This document shows, one piece after another, positions 20,280 to 30,528 of a stretch of DNA of 64,000 nucleotides. Origin of the DNA: Luteimonas cucumeris (GTDB taxonomy: Bacteria > Pseudomonadota > Gammaproteobacteria > Xanthomonadales > Xanthomonadaceae). The DNA lies in the NCBI RefSeq assembly GCF_007830035.1, contig NZ_VLKN01000003.1, forward strand, positions 124,001 to 188,000. Reading direction: 5' to 3'. A program made the position numbers and the translations under genes. How positions within the stretch are numbered: the first letter of the stretch is position 1; each line of letters opens with the position of its first letter. The notes beneath the pieces are model-generated. The model was given only the letters and a program-made list of their open reading frames with translations. It made no database searches and was not told the DNA's origin.

Positions 20280-22508
20280 TCAGGCAGAAGCGCTTTCCGA
20301 CTCCCCGCCAAGCACCTCGGCCAACGGCAACAGCACGTGGAACGTGGCGCCTGCGGAGGTATTGCGGGTCGCCCAAAGGGTTCCGCGATGGGCCTGGATG
20401 ATGGTGCGGCACACCGTCAGGCCCAGTCCCATGCCTTCGCGCTTGGTCGAGACGAAGGCCTCGAAGATCCGTTCGAGATCCTCTTCGGGAATGCCCCGGC
20501 CGACGTCGCTGACATCGATGCGGATGCCGTCCGGCGCGCGGCCGGTGCATATCGCCAGCGCGCGCCCGCCATGCAGGTCGCCCATCGCGTCGCAGGCATT
20601 GATCACCACGTTCAACAGCACCTGCTGCAGCTGCACCGGGTCGCCATTCACCGCCGGCAGCCCAGGCGCCAGGTCCAGCGAGACCGACACGCTGCGGTTG
20701 AGCAGGTCGTTGCTGACCATGCGGATCACGTCCTGCACGACATCGTTGATCTGCAGCGCCTGGTGGTCGACGGGGTCCTTGCGCAGCATCGCGCGCAGTC
20801 GCCGGATCACTTCTCCGGCGCGCTTGTCGTTCTCGACGATCTGCACCAGGCTTTCCCGTACTTCGACGAGGTCCGGGGTTTCGCGGTCGAGGAACCGCAA
20901 CGCCGCCTGCGCGTTGCTCAGCACCGCGGTCAGCGGCTGGTTGAGTTCATGCGCAAGCGAGCCTGACATCTCGCCCAGCAGGGTGATGCGCGACAGGTGG
21001 GCCAGTTCGCTGCGTTGCAGCGCAAGCTCCTTCTCGTAACGCAGGCGTTCGCTGATGTCGATGATCGATGCCAGCGAGTACAGGTCGTCGGCAATGCGGA
21101 TCGGGTTGAGTGCGACCTCGATCGGGACGCGGCCGCCATCCTTGTGGCATCCGGACAGGTCGCGGGCGATCACCGGCTTGTCGCCCGGCGTGCGGATAGG
21201 TTCGCGCGAACGCTGTGGCCGCGCCAGCGACGGCACCAGCGTGTCGATGTCCAGGTCGAGGAGTTCCGCATTGCTGTAACCGAACACGCGCTCGGCCTGG
21301 GTATTGGCCAGGGCGATGGCGCCGTTGCCGTCGATCATCAGAATCGCGGTGGGCGAGTACTCCACCACCAGGCGGAAGCGCTCTTCCGCCTGTCGCTGGC
21401 GAGTGATGTCGAGCACCACGCCGCGCAGCAGCGACGGAGAACCGGCGGGCGTGGGTTCGACCCGACCGGTGGCGGCCAGCCAGCGCAGACTGCCATCGGG
21501 CTGCGACATCCGGAACTCGCACTGGAAGTTGCCGGTGCGTTGGAGCGCTTCGTCGCGCGCACGCGCCACGATCTCGCGATCGAGTGGTGACACGCGCGCC
21601 AGGAAAGAGTCGGCGTCGATGCGGCCTTCCCCCTCCACGCCGAGCAGGGCGCTGCCGGCTTCCGTGAGCCAGGCCTTGCGCTCGTCGACATGCCAGTTCC
21701 ACAAACCGATGCCCACTGCATCGGCGGTGAAGCGGAATCGCTGTTCGCTGCCGCGCAGGCTGGATTCGGTTTCCCGCAGCTGCTTCTCCAGCATCGCGGC
21801 ACGGATCACGCTGCCGCCAAGCTCGTAGCTCATCACCAGCAGGACGGCGAGGAACGGCAGGTTCAGTCCCAGTGGCGCCTGGAGCCAGCCGAAGGCCACC
21901 AACATCGACCAGCCACTGGTCAGCACGACGAACGCGATCATGCTGCCGCAGACCAGCAGCACCCGGCGCCGTTCGTCGCGATCGCGCGTGCGTCGCCAGA
22001 CCGCCATGATCGTGTCGACCAGGAACAGCACCAGCAGCAGATCTGCGATCTGTGCGAACAGCACCCACGGGCTGGCGGTTCCGATGGGCGTGGCCACCAT
22101 CACGCCGCCCCACAGCTCGATTGGCTGCAACTCGGTGATCTGCCGGAATCGCAGGCTGCCGCCGGAGAGGAGGCCGGGCAGGGTGATGGCGACGCGCAGC
22201 GCGCACGCGGTCCAGCCGATCCAGGCGCGCCCGGCGCGGAAATGCAGCAGCACGAAACCGACCAGCGCGATCGCCAGGATGGCGACCGGCAGGTGCCCCC
22301 AGCGCAGCAGCGCGGCGTACTGCTGCGGCGTCTGCGCGCGCATCAGCAACAGCTCGAAGATCGCCAGCATGCTGACCGCGCCGGCGGCCAGCGTGAACAT
22401 CAGCAGGGCAGGCTGGTTGCGCTGCCTCAGCCAGATCAGCAAGTGGAGAAGCCCCAGTGCCAGGCTTACGCCGCCCAGCGCGGGCCAGATGATATCGACC
22501 CAGGTCAT
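20280..22508 (-). CDS. membrane PAS-domain sensor histidine kinase
   Basis: This hybrid-free sensor kinase has 742 residues. The first 230 hold seven likely membrane helices (for example VLLHFRAGRAWIGW, LFAQIADLLLVLFLVDTIM). Two PAS domains follow (about 270-385 and 395-510; the second has ILMIDGNGAIALANTQAERV). The dimerisation domain has the phospho-acceptor His520 in GSLAHELNQPLTAVLSNAQ, and the ATPase domain has VLLNVVINACDAM (N box), DVGRGIPEEDLERIFEAF and GMGLGLTVCRTI. This is the FixL/TodS-like HPK4 class. ATG 22508 was taken; an ATG at 22517 is possible. Two response-regulator genes follow upstream on the same strand. The signal is unknown. Confidence 0.88.
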   Translation of the reverse strand: MTWVDIIWPALGGVSLALGLLHLLIWLRQRNQPALLMFTLAAGAVSMLAIFELLLMRAQTPQQYAALLRWGHLPVAILAIALVGFVLLHFRAGRAWIGWTACALRVAITLPGLLSGGSLRFRQITELQPIELWGGVMVATPIGTASPWVLFAQIADLLLVLFLVDTIMAVWRRTRDRDERRRVLLVCGSMIAFVVLTSGWSMLVAFGWLQAPLGLNLPFLAVLLVMSYELGGSVIRAAMLEKQLRETESSLRGSEQRFRFTADAVGIGLWNWHVDERKAWLTEAGSALLGVEGEGRIDADSFLARVSPLDREIVARARDEALQRTGNFQCEFRMSQPDGSLRWLAATGRVEPTPAGSPSLLRGVVLDITRQRQAEERFRLVVEYSPTAILMIDGNGAIALANTQAERVFGYSNAELLDLDIDTLVPSLARPQRSREPIRTPGDKPVIARDLSGCHKDGGRVPIEVALNPIRIADDLYSLASIIDISERLRYEKELALQRSELAHLSRITLLGEMSGSLAHELNQPLTAVLSNAQAALRFLDRETPDLVEVRESLVQIVENDKRAGEVIRRLRAMLRKDPVDHQALQINDVVQDVIRMVSNDLLNRSVSVSLDLAPGLPAVNGDPVQLQQVLLNVVINACDAMGDLHGGRALAICTGRAPDGIRIDVSDVGRGIPEEDLERIFEAFVSTKREGMGLGLTVCRTIIQAHRGTLWATRNTSAGATFHVLLPLAEVLGGESESASA

Positions 22509-22590
22509 GGCCGGCATCCGTCGCACGCATGCATCGTGCGAACAGGCGCGCAGGAAACGCGGGACGAGCCATCCTTCGCCGAAGCCGTGC

Positions 22591-22977
22591 CTATCGCGGC
22601 TTGCCGTCCAGCACCCACTGGATGGCGTCGAGCAGTGCCTGGTCGTCGACCGGCTTGCGCAGGAACATGCGCGCGCCCAGCGCGCGTGCCCAGGCTCGCG
22701 TCTCCTCGTCGTCGCGTGCCGACACGGTGATCACCGGCAGCCCGACATGGCGCTGGTTGAGCTGCGCCTGCACGTCGGGACCGGTCAGGCTGGGCATGGT
22801 GATGTCGAGCAGCACGCAGGCGTTCGGACCATCCTCGACCTCGGCGAGGAACCGCTCCGATGATTCGTAGGCGCGCGGCTCGAGTCCCGCGGCCCGGAGC
22901 AGCCGCGCGAAGCCGGCCCGGACGGCATCGTCGTCGTCGACGATGTAGACCACCGCGGATTTCGACACCCTGGCCAC
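22591..22977 (-). CDS. single-domain response regulator
   Basis: A 128-residue stand-alone receiver domain. VVYIVDDDDAVR gives the acidic pocket, Asp58 in VLLDITMPSLTGPD is the phospho-acceptor, VITVSARDD holds the switch serine and MFLRKPVDD the conserved lysine. It has no output domain, so it would act as a phosphate shuttle, a sink or a protein-binding switch. GTG 22977 is chosen because GGGAGG lies seven bases upstream; an in-frame ATG 96 bases earlier adds an unrelated arginine-proline stretch. It lies between the sensor kinase and the FixJ-like gene, all on one strand. Confidence 0.88.
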   Translation of the reverse strand: MARVSKSAVVYIVDDDDAVRAGFARLLRAAGLEPRAYESSERFLAEVEDGPNACVLLDITMPSLTGPDVQAQLNQRHVGLPVITVSARDDEETRAWARALGARMFLRKPVDDQALLDAIQWVLDGKPR

Positions 22978-23173
22978 TGGCCGGCCTCCCGTTGTTGTCC
23001 AGGGCGATGCCGGCGGCCAATCGCAACCGGGCTTCGTCAACGGGCGGCTGTTGCATTTCCCGCCCGCGCCCACGTTGAGCCGAAGCGGGTTGGAAAGGTA
23101 TGGGACCTTGATCCCATCCCGCCGCAGTCTTGGCTGGCGGACAGGGGGCCTGCGCCGTGCGTGGACCAGCCAC

Positions 23174-23788
23174 CTAGACGGTGCTCTCCAGCTGGTCGCA
23201 CAGGTGCACCAGTTCGGCGACCGAACGTACCTCCATCTTGGCCATCACCCGGCCGCGATGGACCTTCACCGTCTTTTCCGCGATGCCCAGGTCGGCAGCG
23301 ATCTGCTTGTTGAGGCGACCGACGATCACGTGGTCCATGACCTGCCGTTCGCGCGCGGACAGTCGCTGCATCCGCAGATGGATACTGTCGGCAAGGTCGT
23401 GGCGGGCCCGGTCCATGCAATGCCTTGCGATCGCGTCGGAAATGGCCTGCAGCAGGACGTCGGCATCGGCGGGCTTGAGCAGCACGTCCGCCGCGCCGTA
23501 TTTCATCGCCTGTACGCTGGTCGGGACATCGCAGTTTCCGGACAGGTAGATCACCGGCAGCGACACGTGGTGCTCGCGCATCCAGTCGTGCAGTTCCGGG
23601 CCGCTCATGCCGGGCATGCGCACGTCGAGCACGACGCAGCCGATCCTGACCTGGCTGTTGCTGGCTAGGAAGTCCTCCGCGGAGGCGAACACCTCGGCTT
23701 TCCATCCCGCCGAACGCAGCAGCCGGCCGACGGCATCACGGACGTCGGCGTCGTCATCGATCAGCAATACCGTCGCATCGGCATTCAC
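23174..23788 (-). CDS. FixJ/NarL-type response regulator
   Basis: A 204-residue two-domain regulator. The receiver has VLLIDDDADVR, phospho-acceptor Asp55 in VVLDVRMPGMSGPE, the switch region VIYLSGN and the lysine in VLLKPADA. After a linker the LuxR-type helix-turn-helix reads LSARERQVMDHVIVGRLNKQ, then IAADLGIAEKTVKVHRGRVM. This arrangement is typical of FixJ/TtrR/StyR partners of PAS-containing kinases such as the one at 20280-22508. GTG 23788 has GGGAGAA upstream; ATG alternatives do not. A dyad ATGGGA-CCTTGA-TCCCAT (23100-23117) lies just downstream. Confidence 0.92.
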   Translation of the reverse strand: MNADATVLLIDDDADVRDAVGRLLRSAGWKAEVFASAEDFLASNSQVRIGCVVLDVRMPGMSGPELHDWMREHHVSLPVIYLSGNCDVPTSVQAMKYGAADVLLKPADADVLLQAISDAIARHCMDRARHDLADSIHLRMQRLSARERQVMDHVIVGRLNKQIAADLGIAEKTVKVHRGRVMAKMEVRSVAELVHLCDQLESTV

Positions 23789-24008
23789 GGGCTTCTCCCT
23801 GCTGGCCGCACCCCGGCCAACGGCCACGCCGTTCGGTAAAACGTCATGACGGCGATAGACCGGCCACCGGACTACATGCGTCCAGGGACCCGATCACCAC
23901 CGCTCTCGTGTCCGGCGTCGGCGGATCGGCCGACGCCATGGGATCAAAGTCCAATTACGGCAACGCCGCATCGGCTCTAGTTTAGCCCGCAAACTTGGAG
24001 TAGGAGCC
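23789..24008. promoter_or_regulatory. intergenic region with a GC-rich hairpin
   Basis: The 220 bases between the FixJ-like gene and the next plus-strand genes carry a perfect nine-base-stem hairpin GGCGTCGGC-GGATCG-GCCGACGCC (23914-23937). No T-run follows, so it may be an operator or RNA structure rather than a terminator. I could not pick a convincing promoter. Confidence 0.4.
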
Positions 24009-24119
24009 ATGGCCGTGATGATCGCGAAGCAAGCTTCTCCCGTTTGCCGGGCATCTGCAGCCAACGCGCCGACCGGAACGCCCGGGTGCGGTCGCGCCGC
24101 ACCGCTGGAGGCGACATGA
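24009..24119 (+). CDS. short 36-residue open frame coupled to DUF202 gene
   Basis: An ATG at 24009 preceded by TTGGAGTAGGAGCC (two good Shine-Dalgarno cores) opens a 36-codon frame, product MAVMIAKQASPVCRASAANA and on to PLEAT, ending with TGA in the ATGA overlap with the next gene. The peptide shows no known domain. It could be a leader peptide that delivers ribosomes to the downstream start, a small protein, or chance. The strength of the ribosome site and the exact overlap favour real translation. Confidence 0.4.
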   Translation: MAVMIAKQASPVCRASAANAPTGTPGCGRAAPLEAT

Positions 24120-24607
24120 GTGCGGTCCAGCCAGGCGACCCGGCGCTGCCGGAAGCACTGGCGCGTTCGATCGAAGGCAAGGACAGCGGCACGGCCTCGA
24201 CGCTGCTGTCCACGCACCGTACGCGGCTGTCGATCAAGCGGACCGGCCTGTCCGACCTGCGCTCGCATCTGTCCAACGAGCGCACGCACCTGTCCTACCT
24301 GCGCACCGCGATCTCGCTGATCGGATTCGGCATCACCATCAACCGTTTCAGTGTGTTCCTGCAGGAGAAAGGCAAGCTGGTGCCGGGTCATGCCGAACCG
24401 ACGCTGCGCAGTTCCGAACACGCCGGGGCGGGCATGGTGGTGATCGGCATCCTGCTGGTCATGTGGTCGCTGTACCGCTACTGGCATGTCAATCACGACA
24501 TCGAGACGGCGCAATTCAGGCCGTTGCACCGTGCCGTGATCATCTACACCGCGCTTCTGATATTCGCCGGCGGAGCCACGTCCGCGTGGCTGTTCCTGCA
24601 GTGGTAG
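24116..24607 (+). CDS. DUF202/YidH-family membrane protein
   Basis: A 163-residue inner-membrane protein. The segment LSNERTHLSYLRTAISLIGF is the DUF202 signature (NERTxLxxxRT at the start of helix 1); two more helices follow (AGMVVIGILLVMWSLYRYW and AVIIYTALLIFAGGATSAW). The hydrophilic first 60 residues are longer than in E. coli YidH. Molecular role is unknown. ATG 24116 has GGAGG five bases upstream and overlaps a small open frame. The next gene begins 15 bases downstream, and the sulfatase gene is near, suggesting one transcript. Confidence 0.8.
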   Translation: MSAVQPGDPALPEALARSIEGKDSGTASTLLSTHRTRLSIKRTGLSDLRSHLSNERTHLSYLRTAISLIGFGITINRFSVFLQEKGKLVPGHAEPTLRSSEHAGAGMVVIGILLVMWSLYRYWHVNHDIETAQFRPLHRAVIIYTALLIFAGGATSAWLFLQW

Positions 24608-24622
24608 TTCCGGAGAACTTCA

Positions 24623-25000
24623 TTGGATGACATCTGGATGCGTTTCGTCGAGAACATGGACGGCCGTGTCAGCGGGCCGATGAAATTCAGGCTGCTGCTG
24701 CAGCCGATCATGGCGATCGCGTTCGCGATCCGTTCCGGACTGGCCGATGCCAGCGCAGGCAAGGCGCCGTACTTCTGGGCGCTGCTGAGCGATCCGGCGC
24801 ACCGGCGCGAGATGTTGCGGGACGGCTGGAAGAGCATCGGCAAGGTGTTCGTCCTCGCACTGGCGCTGGATGCCGCCTACCAGTTCATGGTCATGCGCTT
24901 CGTCTATCCGGGCGAAGCCATCGTGGTCGCCCTGGCCCTGGCGATCGTGCCCTACCTGCTCGTCCGCGGCCTGGTTACGCGCCTGGCGCGCGGCCATTGA
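24623..25000 (+). CDS. small predicted membrane protein, function unknown
   Basis: A 125-residue protein that I do not recognise. It begins at TTG 24623 (MDDIWMRFVENMDG) with GGAG nine bases upstream; an ATG at 24638 is an alternative. It has about three membrane segments: FRLLLQPIMAIAFAIRSGL, SIGKVFVLALALDAAYQFM and EAIVVALALAIVPYLLVRGL. The placement between the DUF202 gene and the sulfatase gene, with small gaps (15 and 67 bases), suggests co-transcription. Confidence 0.65.
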   Translation: MDDIWMRFVENMDGRVSGPMKFRLLLQPIMAIAFAIRSGLADASAGKAPYFWALLSDPAHRREMLRDGWKSIGKVFVLALALDAAYQFMVMRFVYPGEAIVVALALAIVPYLLVRGLVTRLARGH

Positions 25001-25067
25001 TGGCGTCGCGACAAGCTAAGGTCCGTTGTTCCCTGTTCCCACGATCCACAGGCGTAGGAGTCCAGAC

Positions 25068-27443
<2,376 letters not shown>

Positions 27444-27557
27444 TATCAGGCCCTGGTGTGGCCTGGTCGAAAAGGCCGTTTCCACCGTCCACGTGGCGGA
27501 AGCGGTCAGCGTCACGCGCACACCACAGTCGACGTGCTCATCCCTGAGGAGGCAGCC

Positions 27558-28307
27558 ATGAACCCGATCCTGCGACACGCGATGTTGGGCACCGCGGCAT
27601 TGTGCGCCGCGGCAATGTCATCTCCCGCCCAGGCCGACGAAGACTGGGAGTGGATGGTGGCGCCTTATGGCTGGGCCGCGGGCATCGATACCGATTTGCG
27701 GACGCGACATCCTCCGCTGATCGAAGTCAGCACCGAGACCGATTTCGGCGGCATCATCGACAAGATCGATTCGGCCTTCCAGATCCATATCGAAGGGCAG
27801 GGCGAACATTTTGGCGTGTTCACCGACTTCACCCTGCTCGGCCTGGCCGATCAGCATGATCGCCCTCGGTTCCATACCGAGTCGGACCTGGATACGCGGC
27901 TGTTCGAGCTTGCCGCCACCTGGAGCCCGGACAACGCGCGCATGCAAGGCCTGGATGTGTTCGCCGGGCTGCGTTACATCGACGTCGACCTGACGGTCAA
28001 ATTCGTTCCGGCGAATCCGGTGTTCCCTGGCAGGACGCTGGACAACAGCAAGTCGTTCAGCGACTTCATGCTCGGTGCACGCTACACCTGGGCGCTGTCG
28101 GAACGCTGGAAGCTGACGTTGCGTGGCGACGGTTCCTTCGGCGACACCGAAGGAACATGGAATGCCAGTGCCGTGGCGCAGTATCGGATGAAGCGCGGCG
28201 CGTGGCTGTTCGGCTACCGCCATCTGTCGGTCGGACTGGAAACACGCAGCAGCACGACCGACATCATCATGAGCGGTCCGATGGTGGGCTACGGTTTCAT
28301 TTTCTGA
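27558..28307 (+). CDS. outer-membrane beta-barrel protein
   Basis: A 249-residue exported protein. Its signal peptide (MNPILRHAMLGTAALCAAAM up to AQA) is followed by about eight amphipathic strands ending in PMVGYGFIF, the terminal phenylalanine typical of Bam substrates. Segments such as WMVAPYGWAAGIDTDL and GLDVFAGLRYIDVDL alternate as barrel strands do. It resembles uncharacterised OmpW/porin-like small barrels. GAGGAGG lies before the ATG at 27558. It follows the sulfatase by 114 bases; a link to sulfate-ester uptake is possible but unproven. Confidence 0.75.
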   Translation: MNPILRHAMLGTAALCAAAMSSPAQADEDWEWMVAPYGWAAGIDTDLRTRHPPLIEVSTETDFGGIIDKIDSAFQIHIEGQGEHFGVFTDFTLLGLADQHDRPRFHTESDLDTRLFELAATWSPDNARMQGLDVFAGLRYIDVDLTVKFVPANPVFPGRTLDNSKSFSDFMLGARYTWALSERWKLTLRGDGSFGDTEGTWNASAVAQYRMKRGAWLFGYRHLSVGLETRSSTTDIIMSGPMVGYGFIF

Positions 28308-28344
28308 CGCGTCGATCTCCGCTCCGTCCATGCAGGAGAAAGGC

Positions 28345-28806
28345 ATGCGCAACTTCATCCGCTTCATGACGGTGATCGTCTTGCTGACCACCGCGAGCAT
28401 GGTCTGGGCGCAGAAGCCCATCGCCTATCCGTCCAAGGGTCAGGATGCGCAACAGCAGACCACCGACGACGCGCAATGCCTGGGCTGGTCGAAGCAGCAG
28501 ACCGGCATCGATCCGGCTGCGATCGCTGCCGCACCCGCGCCATCCACGGGCCCGCAGGGCGAACGCGTGCGCGGGGCGCTGCGTGGCGCCGCCGGCGGCG
28601 CGGTGATCGGCGAGATCGTCGATGACGATGCCGGCAAGGGCGCCGGCGTCGGCGCCGCGGCCGGCGTGCTCGCCGGCGGGGCACGCGCGCGACGCAACCA
28701 CGCGGCGCAGGCGCAGCAGGCACAGGCATCGAAATCGCAGGCGCTGGCGACCTACTACGAGGCCTATGGCGCCTGCATGCAGGGGCGCGGCTACAGCGTC
28801 AAGTAA
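28345..28806 (+). CDS. exported glycine-zipper protein
   Basis: A 153-residue protein with a signal peptide (MRNFIRFMTVIVLLTTASMV, cleaved near WAQ) and a central glycine zipper: RGALRGAAGGAVIGEIVDD followed by GKGAGVGAAAGVLAGGARAR, two helices that could insert in a membrane. The C-terminus is YEAYGACMQGRGYSVK. Two cysteines may form a disulfide in the periplasm. Such YMGG/2TM proteins are found near outer-membrane and sulfatase genes but have no set role. AGGAGAAAGGC precedes the ATG; an earlier in-frame ATG at 28330 is less likely. Confidence 0.75.
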   Translation: MRNFIRFMTVIVLLTTASMVWAQKPIAYPSKGQDAQQQTTDDAQCLGWSKQQTGIDPAAIAAAPAPSTGPQGERVRGALRGAAGGAVIGEIVDDDAGKGAGVGAAAGVLAGGARARRNHAAQAQQAQASKSQALATYYEAYGACMQGRGYSVK

Positions 28807-28940
28807 TCCATCCGGAAGAGGCTGGGATCGCGAACCCACCACTGCATCACGCAGCGCTGCATTCCATGGTTCATCGACGGACTTCGCAGCAAGGTCTGCA
28901 CGGCGCTCTATTGCGGTCGCGAGCCGTCAAGCCTGTGCCC
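28807..28940. other. intergenic region
   Basis: Between the glycine-zipper gene and the tRNA-Ala terminator I see no gene and no strong signal. Confidence 0.4.
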
Positions 28941-28983
28941 AAAACAAAACAGCGCATCACACCGCAGGGTGCGACACGCTGTT
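28941..28983 (-). terminator. intrinsic terminator of tRNA-Ala
   Basis: On the minus strand AACAGCG pairs with CGCTGTT, extended by nine more pairs including G-U wobbles, around a CTGC loop (28948-28983). TTGTTTT follows. It begins 11 bases after the encoded CCA of tRNA-Ala. Confidence 0.75.
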
Positions 28984-28993
28984 CTGGCTGAGG

Positions 28994-29069
28994 TGGTGGA
29001 GCGGAGGGGGATCGAACCCCTGACCTCCACGATGCGAACGTGGCGCTCTCCCAGCTGAGCTACCGCCCC
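28994..29069 (-). tRNA. tRNA-Ala (anticodon CGC)
   Basis: On the minus strand the acceptor GGGGCGG pairs with CCGCTCC (one G-U). The D arm is GCTCAGCTGGGAGAGC, the anticodon arm CCACG-TTCGCAT-CGTGG has anticodon CGC (reads GCG), and the T arm has GTTCGATCC. Discriminator A and CCA are encoded. A -10-like TAGAAT lies at 29082-29087 on the minus strand. Confidence 0.95.
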
Positions 29070-29196
29070 ACAGCCGGATGAATTCTAGCGGCAGCGTTGC
29101 GAGGACGCCAGTCGTCGGTTGCGGCATGGGGTGACCAAGGTGCAGATGGGAGCCAACGCGGCCGGATCGCCAGTGCGAACGCATTCGGCCGACCAC

Positions 29197-29225
29197 TTGA
29201 CTTACTGTGTATGGCACAGTAATGT
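29197..29225 (+). promoter_or_regulatory. promoter with operator dyad in the spacer (padR)
   Basis: The -35 TTGACT (29197-29202) and -10 TAATGT (29220-29225) are 17 bases apart. The perfect dyad TTACTGTG-TATGG-CACAGTAA (29202-29222) fills the spacer and touches both hexamers, so a bound repressor would exclude RNA polymerase. Transcription should begin about seven bases after the -10, which is the padR ATG at 29233, so the message would be leaderless. Confidence 0.75.
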
Positions 29226-29232
29226 GCGGCGC

Positions 29233-29568
29233 ATGGGTGACTTGGACGCTTTCGGAAAACTGGAGCTCGAGCTGCGGCGCGGGGTGTTGGTGCTGGCCGC
29301 GCTCTCGCAGTTGCGCGCGCCGCGCTACGGGTACGAGTTGCGGCAGGCCCTGGCGGAGAAGGGCATGCCCATCGAAGAGGGCACGCTGTATCCGTTGCTG
29401 CGCCGCCTGGAAACGCAGGGCCTGCTGAAAAGCGAGTGGAAGATCGAGGACGGGCCGCCGCGGCGCTACTACGTGCTGAATGCGGATGGCCGGAAACTGC
29501 TCAGGAAGCTCACCGAGTCCTGGCAGGGCATGAACGAGGCGATGGCTCAACTCCTGGAAGGGGACTGA
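29233..29568 (+). CDS. PadR-family transcriptional regulator
   Basis: This small regulator has 111 residues with the PadR winged helix: LRRGVLVLAALSQLRAPRYG, YELRQALAEKGMPIEEGTLY and PLLRRLETQGLLKSEWKIED, then the wing PPRRYYVLNADGRKLL and a short dimerisation helix. PadR proteins usually repress their own operon and respond to a ligand or to a partner protein. No Shine-Dalgarno site precedes the ATG at 29233, in keeping with a leaderless transcript. The next gene starts two bases after the stop codon, giving a PadR-HAAS pair. The dyad at 29202-29222 is the likely operator. Confidence 0.9.
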   Translation: MGDLDAFGKLELELRRGVLVLAALSQLRAPRYGYELRQALAEKGMPIEEGTLYPLLRRLETQGLLKSEWKIEDGPPRRYYVLNADGRKLLRKLTESWQGMNEAMAQLLEGD

Positions 29569-29570
29569 TA

Positions 29571-30512
29571 ATGAACGCGAACGACCTGGTCGAGTCCTAC
29601 GTCAACGACGTGGCGGTCCAGTTGCCCCGCAGGCAGCGCAATGACGTGGCGTTCGAGTTGCGTGCCCTGATCGACGAAGGCCTGCAGGAACAAGCCGAAG
29701 TGGCCGGGCGCACGGTCGATGCCGCCATGGCGATCGAGTTTCTGGAAGCCTTCGGTCGACCCGCGGACGTGGCGGCGCGTTATCGTCCGGAGCTGACTGT
29801 CATCGATCCCGCGGATGGACGCGCGTTCCTGCGCTGGACCGTCATCGGCCTGGCCATCATCTGGAGCCTCGGGCTGCTGCAGGTATTCCTGCAGCCGGGC
29901 GATGCCGGCGGATTCCTCGGAAAGCTCGGCCAATGGTGGGTGGGTACGGTGGTGGGTTCGCTGTGGTGGCCGGGCATGCTGGTCGTCGGATTCGGCTTGG
30001 CGACCTGGACGCGTCGTCGATGGCCGCAGACTTCGGCGTGGAAGCCGCGTGCCGGCGATCGCGTGCAGGGCGGGCGCGTGGCCATGTCGATGGCACTGGT
30101 CGGCATACTGTGCGGCTTGTACGTGCTGGTCGAACCGCGCTGGGTGCTGGATTTCTTCTGGGGCGGGCGTGCGGCGCCTGCGGCCTACGAGGCGCTGACG
30201 TACACCGAGGCGTTTCGCCAGAGCCCGGCGACGTGGTTGCTCCTGCTGCTGATGCTGCTGTACATCCCGATTTTCGCCACGGTGATCGTGAGTGGCCGCT
30301 GGTCGGCCACGATGCGGCGCGTCGAAGATGTGCAGGGCGTGGCGATCTGCGCGGTCCTGGTCTGGATCGTGCTGGATGGGCCGGTATTCATGGCGCCGGC
30401 CAGCGATCGAACGACCAAGTTCCTGCTGGCGCTGATCGTCGCCTTCACGCTGATCGGCTGGGGTGTTCGCCTGTACCGGAGCGTCCGGCCAGCACCTGCG
30501 CCGGGCCGATAA
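29571..30512 (+). CDS. HAAS-domain multi-pass membrane protein
   Basis: A 313-residue protein. The first 75 residues (NDLVESYVNDVAVQLPRRQR, then VAFELRALIDEGLQEQAE and AIEFLEAFGRPADVAARY) match the HAAS helical domain that accompanies PadR regulators. About six membrane helices follow, for example FLRWTVIGLAIIWSLGLLQVF, MSMALVGILCGLYVLV and FLLALIVAFTLIGWGVRLY. In such pairs the HAAS protein is thought to bind the PadR partner and relay a membrane signal; this is inferred from gene association. The ATG at 29571 follows the padR stop by two bases, with GGAAGGGG as ribosome site. Confidence 0.8.
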   Translation: MNANDLVESYVNDVAVQLPRRQRNDVAFELRALIDEGLQEQAEVAGRTVDAAMAIEFLEAFGRPADVAARYRPELTVIDPADGRAFLRWTVIGLAIIWSLGLLQVFLQPGDAGGFLGKLGQWWVGTVVGSLWWPGMLVVGFGLATWTRRRWPQTSAWKPRAGDRVQGGRVAMSMALVGILCGLYVLVEPRWVLDFFWGGRAAPAAYEALTYTEAFRQSPATWLLLLLMLLYIPIFATVIVSGRWSATMRRVEDVQGVAICAVLVWIVLDGPVFMAPASDRTTKFLLALIVAFTLIGWGVRLYRSVRPAPAPGR

Positions 30513-30528
30513 GTTTCGCTCCGGGGGC

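Noticed and set aside
20280-22508. Plus-strand open frames opposite the histidine kinase
   Set aside because: They are mirror frames of the kinase, with no start signal or motif.
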